From Labilithrix sp. (GTDB lineage Bacteria > Myxococcota_A > Polyangia > Polyangiales > Polyangiaceae), in contig JAHBWA010000035.1 in assembly GCA_019637195.1 (NCBI GenBank), positions 1-64,000 on the forward strand: a stretch of DNA of 64,000 nucleotides. Reading direction: 5' to 3'. Below are positions 58,532 through 64,000 of the stretch, in pieces (the first letter of the stretch is position 1; every line of letters begins with the position of its first letter). Under the pieces are notes generated by a model. It searched no databases, was not told where the DNA came from, and saw only the letters and a program-made list of their open reading frames with translations. The translations under genes were made by a program, and so were the position numbers.

Positions 58532-59287
58532 CTAGAGCGGCCCTTCGGTCAGGCCGTGCACGAACTGCCGCACGCGCGGCTCCTCGCTGGTCTGAGCCTC
58601 GTGTGTGGTGCCGTCGAAGATGAGGCGGCCGCGGTACATCATACCGACGCGATCGGTCACCGTGAGGAGCCGATCGAGATCGCTCGACACCATGACCACG
58701 GTAGCGCCGGACGCGCGCTGCTCCTCGCGCAGGAGCTCGAAGATCTTCTGCGAGGTCACCGGATCGAGCCCCGCGGCGGGCTCGTCGTACAGGACGATCG
58801 GCGCGCGCGTGATCGTCGCGCGCGCGACGCCGACGCGCTTCTTCTGACCGCCAGAGAGGCCGGCGGGGAGGCGCCCCTCGAAGCCGCCCAGCGCGACGTG
58901 AGAGAGGCGCTCCATGACGCGGTCCTTGATCTGGTCCTCGCCGAGGTCGGTCAGTCGGCGGAGCGGGAAGGCGATGTTGTCGCCGACGGTCATGTGGTCG
59001 AAGAGCGCGTTGTTCTGGAAGAGCATCCCGAACTTCAGACGCATCTTCTGGAGGTCGAGCTCGGACGCCTGGGTGACGTCCACGCCGTCGACGGTGATCG
59101 AGCCCGTGTCCGGCCTCATCAGGCCGACGATCATCTTGAGCAGGATGCTCTTGCCCGCCGCGCCCGGGCCGATGAGGCCGTAGAGGCACGACGCGGGGAC
59201 GTGCAGCGAGACGCCGTCGAGGACCTTGTTCGGCGGACCACCGCCGGAGGGACGGAACGCCTTCGAGACGGACTGGATCGTGATCAT
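58532..59287 (-). CDS. Mla-type ABC transporter ATPase
   Basis: 251 residues from ATG 59287. Walker A GPGAAGKS, Q-loop LFQNNALFDHMTVGDNIAFPLR, signature LSGGQKKR, Walker B IVLYDEPAAGLDP, switch residue in MVSSDLD (Ser in place of the usual His of the H-loop). The Q-loop neighbourhood is that of MlaF. It heads the run ATPase, small membrane protein, two permeases. With the intact signature it may be the active partner of the divergent ATPase at 53177. Confidence 0.9.
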   Translation of the reverse strand: MITIQSVSKAFRPSGGGPPNKVLDGVSLHVPASCLYGLIGPGAAGKSILLKMIVGLMRPDTGSITVDGVDVTQASELDLQKMRLKFGMLFQNNALFDHMTVGDNIAFPLRRLTDLGEDQIKDRVMERLSHVALGGFEGRLPAGLSGGQKKRVGVARATITRAPIVLYDEPAAGLDPVTSQKIFELLREEQRASGATVVMVSSDLDRLLTVTDRVGMMYRGRLIFDGTTHEAQTSEEPRVRQFVHGLTEGPL

Positions 59288-59310
59288 GCGTGGCCGGGGG
59301 GGCGACAACC

Positions 59311-60162
59311 TTACATCGGCTGGCCGGGGCCGCGCGCGCTCGTCGCGACCGAGCGCGGGCCGGGTTGCGGTCGGGCCGCGGCGGCGGCGATCTCGAGCTC
59401 GCGGTCCCGGCGCATTCGGCCGACCTTCGCCCAGAGCGCGAGCGTCGCGGCGGCGAGCCCGAGGACGACGACCGCGAGGCCGGCGAACGCGATCTTCAGG
59501 GTGTTCATCGACCCGCGCGCGACGGTGATCGGGCCGACGTGGGCGAGATCCGTCCGGCCGCTGCCGGCTCGCGCCGTGCGCGGGACGAACACCACCGCGA
59601 CGTCGCCGGCGGCGACGCCGGGAGCTCCGCCGGCGACGAGGCTCTGGATGGACTCGGGGGAGAGCGGCGGCGTCGTCCCGCGGTGCTCGACGAGGACGCT
59701 CGCCGTCGCCTTCGGAGGCGGACCGTCGCGGAGCAGCTCGCGCGGGGGCAGGTTCAGGTGGACGCGCGCGGCGAGGACGCCGTCGACGCCGCCCAGCGTC
59801 TTCTCCAGCTCCCCGGCGAGGCCGGCGACGAGCTGTGCGTGCTCCGCGGCCTGGCTCGGGACGAGCTGGCCGCGGTCGGCGGCCTCGAGCACGCCGCGCG
59901 TCTTCGGCCGCGGGAGCTCCTCCTCGCGCATCGTCGCGAGCGCGCGGCCGACGTCGTCGCGCGCGACCGTGACCCGGAACTTGCCCTCGGTCTGCGGGTC
60001 GGCCTCCTTCGAGGCGTCGATGCCCGACTGGTCGAGCGCGACGACGACGCGGTTGGCGTCAGGCTCGTCGAGCGCGGCGGCGACCGGGACGGCGCAGCCC
60101 GCGCCGAACGCGAGGAGCGCGAGCGTCGAGAGCGCGGAGCGAAGGCTGCGAGCGACGGCCAT
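59311..60162 (-). CDS. SctJ/YscJ/FliF-like ring lipoprotein
   Basis: 283 residues from ATG 60162. Lipobox FGAGC, lipid cysteine at 23. The following region matches the secretin-ring family SctJ/YscJ (type III secretion) and FliF: ANRVVVALDQSGIDASKEADP, RVTVARDDVGRALATMREEELPR, LEKTLGGVDGVLAARVHLNLP, SIQSLVAGGAPGV. A C-terminal membrane helix (IAFAGLAVVVLGLAAATLALW) follows, as in SctJ. No other type III secretion genes are nearby. Its stop is 23 bases before the Mla ATPase start, so it may be part of that transporter run or a relic of a secretion system. Confidence 0.8.
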   Translation of the reverse strand: MAVARSLRSALSTLALLAFGAGCAVPVAAALDEPDANRVVVALDQSGIDASKEADPQTEGKFRVTVARDDVGRALATMREEELPRPKTRGVLEAADRGQLVPSQAAEHAQLVAGLAGELEKTLGGVDGVLAARVHLNLPPRELLRDGPPPKATASVLVEHRGTTPPLSPESIQSLVAGGAPGVAAGDVAVVFVPRTARAGSGRTDLAHVGPITVARGSMNTLKIAFAGLAVVVLGLAAATLALWAKVGRMRRDRELEIAAAAARPQPGPRSVATSARGPGQPM

Positions 60163-60255
60163 GCGCCGGTTGTATACCATCCGCGACGGGCTCGAAACGG
60201 CGGGAGCCGGGGGCTCCGTGGAGAGCCGCGGCGACGGCTCCGCGGCGGCGCGCGG

Positions 60256-61782
60256 TCAGGTCTCGCTCAGGAGATGCTTCGCGATCCGCTCCATCGGCGT
60301 GCGCGGCAGCTCGCGCCGGACGTGGACGCGCGCGGGGACCTTGTGCTCGGAGAGGCGCTCGCGGACGAACGCCCGCAGCACCTCGGGATCGATCGCGGCG
60401 CCGGGGCGCGGGACGACGAACGCGACGATCTCGTCCTCACCGACGGAGGAGGGGATGCCGACCACCGCGGCCTCGAGGAGCGAGCCGTGCGCCAGCAGCG
60501 CGATCTCGATCTCGCAGGCGGCGAAGTTCTCGCCGCGCCTCCAGAGCAGATCCCGCTTGCGCGACACGAAGGTGAAGAGCCCCGCTGCGTCGCGCCTCAC
60601 GAGGTCGCCCGTGCGAAACCACTGGCCCTCGAACGCTGCCTCGGTGCCGTCGGGATCGAAGAGGTAGCCGCGCATCGTCGCCGGGCTCGCGAGCCAGAGC
60701 TCGCCGGTCTCGCCGGCGCCCGCGTCGGTCCCGTCCTCGCGGACGACGCGCCCGCGGTTGAGCACGCCGAGCCGGGGGTGTTGTCGGAGCATCCCGATCG
60801 TCCCGTACGGCGGCGCGGCGCTGCCGCGGGGCCAGATCGTCCCGAAGGTCGTCTCCGGCAGACCGTAGCCGACCGACATCGAGACGCCGAAGCGCTCCTC
60901 GAAGGCGCGGTGGCGGTCCTCGGAGAGCGCGAGCGTCGCGTAGCAGACGCGGAGCGGGTGCTCCCGGTCGCTCGGCCGCGGCTCGCAGGCGAGGAGCTTC
61001 TGGATCATCGCGCCGTCCGCGTTCACCTCGGTCGCGCCGTGCCTGCGGACGTCGTCCCAGAAGTCCGGCGCCGAGAAGCGCTCGGTCAGCGCGAGGCCCG
61101 CGCCGCAGCCGAGGGCGCCCATCGTCGCATACGCCTGCGCGTCGACGTGGAAGAGCGGCGTCGCGCACAGGAGCCTGTCGCCCGCGTGGAGCCCGAGCCA
61201 CCAGGGGAACGCCTCGGCCGTGAGCGTGTAGGTGCGGTGCGTCTGCATCACGGCGCGCGGCGCGCCCGCGACGCGCGACGTCACGAGCAACACGGCGACG
61301 TCGTTCGGGCAGATCGGGGCGCGCGGCGCGTTCGAGCCCGAGCGGCCGAGCTGGGCCGGCGAGACCACGTTGGTCGTCGGAGACGCTTCGCTGGCCTCGT
61401 CGACGTAGGCGCTCCGGAGCTCGTCGGCGACCACGAAGATCCGCGGGCTGGCGAGGCAGAGGAGGCGGCCGAGCTCGTGCGCCTTCGACGTCGGGTCGAG
61501 GAGCATCGCGATCGCGCCGAGGCGGTTCGCCGCGAACCACGCGAAGAGCGCCTCGGGCCGGTTGCCGAGGAGGATGGCGATCGTGTCGCCCTGGACGACG
61601 CCGCGGTCGGCGAGCCCCACGGCGAAGCGATCGACCTCGGAGAGGACGTCGGGGAGCGTCCACGTGTCGTCCTCGAAGCGCAGCCACACCGCGCCGGACG
61701 CGGCGCGCGCGGCGCGCCACTCGAGCAGGTGCGGGATGGTGTCGGGGACACGCTCTCCCGCCGAGCGCTCGTAGCTCGTCAC
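60256..61782 (-). CDS. AMP-forming acyl-CoA synthetase-like protein with degenerate motifs
   Basis: 508 residues from the GTG at 61782, with GGAGC upstream. ANL superfamily fold: YGLPETTFG (A5), GELWLA, FRTGDLVRRD (A7) and RKRDLLWRRGENFA (A8) are present. The ATP phosphate loop, normally TSGTTGxPK, reads TSRVAGAPRAVM, and the C-terminal catalytic lysine (usually GK) region reads PMERIAKHLL. CaiC-like ligases vary at this last position, so activity is uncertain. Length fits. It ends 93 bases before the SctJ-like gene and may lead the same operon. Confidence 0.85.
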   Translation of the reverse strand: MTSYERSAGERVPDTIPHLLEWRAARAASGAVWLRFEDDTWTLPDVLSEVDRFAVGLADRGVVQGDTIAILLGNRPEALFAWFAANRLGAIAMLLDPTSKAHELGRLLCLASPRIFVVADELRSAYVDEASEASPTTNVVSPAQLGRSGSNAPRAPICPNDVAVLLVTSRVAGAPRAVMQTHRTYTLTAEAFPWWLGLHAGDRLLCATPLFHVDAQAYATMGALGCGAGLALTERFSAPDFWDDVRRHGATEVNADGAMIQKLLACEPRPSDREHPLRVCYATLALSEDRHRAFEERFGVSMSVGYGLPETTFGTIWPRGSAAPPYGTIGMLRQHPRLGVLNRGRVVREDGTDAGAGETGELWLASPATMRGYLFDPDGTEAAFEGQWFRTGDLVRRDAAGLFTFVSRKRDLLWRRGENFAACEIEIALLAHGSLLEAAVVGIPSSVGEDEIVAFVVPRPGAAIDPEVLRAFVRERLSEHKVPARVHVRRELPRTPMERIAKHLLSET

Positions 61783-61929
61783 GCTCCACGCCGCGGGGCT
61801 GGCCGTCCGCGGTGCCTGAGGGTCGAGGCGGAGTGGGATCGGAGCGTCATGAGAGCGTTGCCTCCTCGGTCGTCCTGCGAGAAAGGGTAAGCTCGGAGAT
61901 CCGCGAGCGACAGGGACCAAAGGAGCGTC

Positions 61930-62046
61930 ATGAGCACGATCACTTCGTCACGGCGGGCGCCCGGCCCGGGCGCCGCGAGCGCACTGCTGGCCACGGCGGT
62001 CGCCGCGACCGGTCGCCGCGCCGTCCGGCGGGGCGAGGAGGAGTAG
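61930..62046 (+). CDS. Very small ORF (38 residues)
   Basis: ATG at 61930 has AAAGGAG six bases upstream, one of the best ribosome sites in the window. The product begins MSTITSSRRAPGPGAASALL and ends RRGEEE, with Ala and Arg in the middle and no clear membrane segment. Its stop is immediately before the start of the ASCH-like gene, whose own ribosome site (GAGGAG) is inside this ORF, so it may serve as a leader peptide. Existence as a gene is unproven. Confidence 0.4.
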   Translation: MSTITSSRRAPGPGAASALLATAVAATGRRAVRRGEEE

Positions 62047-62052
62047 AGGCGC

Positions 62053-62667
62053 GTGCTCCTCTTCCAGAAGCGCTTCCACGAAGGGCTGGTCTCGGGCGCC
62101 GTGACCCTCACGTTCCGCCGGTGGGACAAGCCGCACGTCCGCGTCGGCGGGCGGTACCGCTGTCATCCGATCGGCGTGCTCGAGGTCGACGGCGTCGCGC
62201 GCGTCCGCGTGCGTGACCTGACCGAGGACGACGCGCAGCGCTCGGGCTTCGACTCGCGCGCCGCGCTCGTCGAGTACCTCCGCGGCGCGCGCGACGAGGC
62301 GCTCCGCGCGGACACGGCGCTCTTCCGGGTCGAGCTGCATCACGGCGGCGACGGCGATCGCACCGCGCTCGCGCTCGAGGCGGAGCTCGCGCCGGCGGAC
62401 GTCGAGGCCATCGCCGAGAAGCTCGCGCGGATGGACGCCAAGGAGCCCTGGACGAAGAAGACGCTCGCGTTGATCGACGCGCACCCGCGCGTCGCCGCCT
62501 CGCGGCTCGCGGCCAAGCTCGGGCGCGAGACGCTCCCGTTCAAGGTCGACGTGCGCAAGCTGAAGAAGCTCGGCCTGACGCAGAGCTTCGAGGTCGGCTA
62601 CGAGATCTCTCCCCGCGGACGGGCCTTCCTCGCCGCCCGGGCCGCGCGTGCGCGGAGGAAGAGGTGA
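62053..62667 (+). CDS. ASCH-domain-like protein
   Basis: 204 residues from a GTG. The N-terminus (MLLFQKRFHEGLVSGAVTLTFRRW ... GGRYRCHPIGVLEVDGVARVRVRDLTEDDA) has the beta-barrel pattern and the LxF...K...V.SG.ktTfR layout of ASCH domains, which bind RNA or modified nucleosides. The second half is helical and basic and ends in ARARRKR, consistent with nucleic-acid contact. No enzyme motif can be named. The stop overlaps the next start (GTGA). Confidence 0.72.
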   Translation: MLLFQKRFHEGLVSGAVTLTFRRWDKPHVRVGGRYRCHPIGVLEVDGVARVRVRDLTEDDAQRSGFDSRAALVEYLRGARDEALRADTALFRVELHHGGDGDRTALALEAELAPADVEAIAEKLARMDAKEPWTKKTLALIDAHPRVAASRLAAKLGRETLPFKVDVRKLKKLGLTQSFEVGYEISPRGRAFLAARAARARRKR

Positions 62668-63068
62668 CCGCCGAGGGCGCGCCCGGCTCGGCGTCCCGCC
62701 GCGAGCTGAAGGTCCACGAGACCACCCGGCCCGACGGAGCGCTCGCGCCCGTGTTCGTCGTCGTCGAAGCCGGCGCGCTCGGCATCTCGTCGGAGGCCGG
62801 GACGTTCGCGCTGCCCGACGGAGCGCTCGCGGCGGTGATGGCGCGCTACGGCAAGCCGCTCGACGCCTCCGAACGGCTGACGTTCGTGGGCGGGCTCGAG
62901 CTCGGGGAGGGGCGCGCCCTCCGGCACGTGCGGCACCTCGCGCGCTACGACGTGGTCGCGCGCGACTTCCTCGTCTACGAGGTGGCCGGAGCGGAGCCGC
63001 TCTGCGCGCTCGCCACCACCGTGGCCGGCGCGCTCGAGCACCTCGGACGCGCGGCGAGCGCGGGCTGA
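62664..63068 (+). CDS. Conserved-looking protein of unknown function
   Basis: 134 residues from a GTG that overlaps the previous stop. Segments VFVVVEAGALGISSEAGTFALPDGALAAVMARYGKPL and RALRHVRHLARYDVVARDFLVYEVAG look like a small alpha/beta domain, but I recognise no family. No signal or membrane segment, so cytoplasmic. Translational coupling suggests it works with the ASCH-like protein. Confidence 0.6.
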   Translation: MTAEGAPGSASRRELKVHETTRPDGALAPVFVVVEAGALGISSEAGTFALPDGALAAVMARYGKPLDASERLTFVGGLELGEGRALRHVRHLARYDVVARDFLVYEVAGAEPLCALATTVAGALEHLGRAASAG

Positions 63069-63152
63069 GCCCGCGGCGAGCGTGCCCTCCCCGCGCGGCG
63101 AGCGTGCTCGAGACGACGCGGCGGCCAGGATTCACTATGCTCGCGCGCTCGC

Positions 63153-64000
63153 ATGATCGGTGTCATCGACCTCGGCAAGGCCTACGGCGCGCGCACGCTC
63201 TTCGAGGGCGTGTCGCTCAAGCTCGTCTCCGGATCGCGCTACGGCCTGGTCGGGGCGAACGGGTCCGGCAAGACGACGTTCCTCGAGATCGTCTCCGGCG
63301 ACGAGCCGGCGTCGGAGGGGACGGTCACCATCTCGAAGGGCGCGCGGGTCGGCGTCCTCCGCCAGGACCGCTTCATGCGGGACGAGGACGCGATCCTCGA
63401 CGTGGCGATGACCGGCGACGAGATCGTCACGCGCGCGTTCGAGGAGCAGCGCCTCCTCGCGGCCAGCGAGGCGCCCGATCCCGCGCGCTTGGTCGAGCTC
63501 GAGGACGTGATCCGGGCGCACGACGGCTACACGCTCGAGGCGCGGGCGAGCGCGATCCTCGAGGGCCTCGGCATCCCGATCGCGTCGCACCGGCAGCCGC
63601 TCGCCACCCTCTCCGGCGGGTTCAAGCTCCGCGTCCTGCTCGCGCAGGTGCTGCTCGGAGGGCCGGACGTGCTCCTGCTCGACGAGCCGACGAACCACCT
63701 CGACATCCTGTCGATCCGCTGGCTCGAGAAGTTCCTCGCCGCCTACCAGGGGTGCGCGCTCGTCATCTCCCACGACCAGCGCTTCCTCGACAACGTCGCC
63801 ACGGACATCCTCGACGTCGACTACGGCACGATCACGCTCTACCCCGGCAACTACTCGGCGTTCGCGCGCGACAAGGTCGCGATCCGCGAGCGCAAGGAGG
63901 CGGAGATCGCGCGCGCCGAGGCGACCATCGCCGAGAAGAAGGCGTGGGTCGAGCGCTTCGGGGCGAAGGCCACCAAGGCGCGTCAGGCCCAGAGCCGGCT
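63153..64000 (+). CDS. ABC-F family ATPase, N-terminal part (cut by window end)
   Basis: Open from ATG 63153 to the window edge, 282 residues visible. The first nucleotide-binding domain is complete: Walker A GANGSGKT, signature LSGGFKLRVLLAQ, Walker B VLLLDEPTNHLD, H-loop ISHDQRFLD. The Lys/Glu-rich linker (IRERKEAEIARAEATIAEKKAWVERF) follows, as in EttA, Uup and related proteins that act on the ribosome. No membrane domain. The second domain should lie beyond 64000. Which ABC-F subfamily cannot be told. Confidence 0.92.
   Translation, partial: MIGVIDLGKAYGARTLFEGVSLKLVSGSRYGLVGANGSGKTTFLEIVSGDEPASEGTVTISKGARVGVLRQDRFMRDEDAILDVAMTGDEIVTRAFEEQRLLAASEAPDPARLVELEDVIRAHDGYTLEARASAILEGLGIPIASHRQPLATLSGGFKLRVLLAQVLLGGPDVLLLDEPTNHLDILSIRWLEKFLAAYQGCALVISHDQRFLDNVATDILDVDYGTITLYPGNYSAFARDKVAIRERKEAEIARAEATIAEKKAWVERFGAKATKARQAQSR

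Noticed and set aside
59311..60162. A type III secretion system
   Set aside because: Only the SctJ-like ring protein is present; no secretin, export gate or ATPase of that system lies in the window.
1..64000. tRNA, rRNA, insertion sequences, prophage
   Set aside because: No T-loop-like GGTTCGAATCC segments in a cloverleaf context, no rRNA sequence, no transposase or integrase motifs were seen.

Overview
The window is one GC-rich stretch of a bacterial chromosome that looks like a myxobacterium (Myxococcota, probably Polyangia). The evidence is: very high GC with strong G/C at third codon positions; many lipoproteins (about 15 of roughly 50 genes carry a lipobox); a bactofilin; a DUF4388 protein; an FHA-domain sigma-54 activator; a Ser/Thr protein kinase with a membrane anchor and Ala/Pro tail; and Mla/MCE lipid-transport parts. 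I see no rRNA, tRNA, prophage, insertion sequence or CRISPR array. The assignment rests on gene content and base composition only.

Layout. 1-7.5 kb: the tail of a metallophosphoesterase, two lipoproteins, a MerR regulator fused in operon to a VIT/von Willebrand A protein, a sugar nucleotidyltransferase broken by many frameshifts, and a propeller-like lipoprotein. 7.7-14.5 kb: argS with an altered HIGH motif, a SPOR protein, a tiny membrane ORF, a class II amidotransferase-like protein lacking its cysteine, a lipoprotein, an FHA-AAA+ activator and coaE. 14.7-25.7 kb: patatin-like lipoprotein, another lipoprotein with a clear terminator, dnaE, a helix-hairpin-helix protein, and a pentapeptide-repeat protein next to a bactofilin. 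25.7-30 kb: an AcoR-like activator divergent from aldehyde dehydrogenase and DUF779. 30-37.5 kb: DUF4388 and TetR genes, a crotonase, rlmB, pyrF, a coiled-coil membrane protein, a free-standing biotin carrier protein, a small lipoprotein and an MlaD protein. 37.7-43.2 kb: three lipoproteins with haem-c type motifs of unusual spacing.

43.3-52.5 kb is the most unusual part: a two-gene cassette present twice in tandem on the minus strand. Each copy encodes a large lipoprotein made of two different arrays of 32-residue repeats joined by a GWGWGGFGW hinge, followed by a cysteine-rich lipoprotein whose 30 core cysteines are all conserved between copies. The copies share a conserved upstream region, a conserved hairpin after the repeat gene, and are separated by several unrelated minisatellites (67, 77/78, 46 and 65 bp periods). 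I do not recognise these families; a surface fibre, matrix or envelope structure is a guess from architecture.

53-64 kb: an Mla-type ATPase, a cytochrome c'-like protein, the protein kinase, then a minus-strand run (AMP-ligase, SctJ/FliF-like lipoprotein, Mla ATPase, small membrane protein, two MlaE permeases), followed by a tiny ORF, an ASCH-like protein, an unknown protein and the start of an ABC-F ATPase cut by the window edge.
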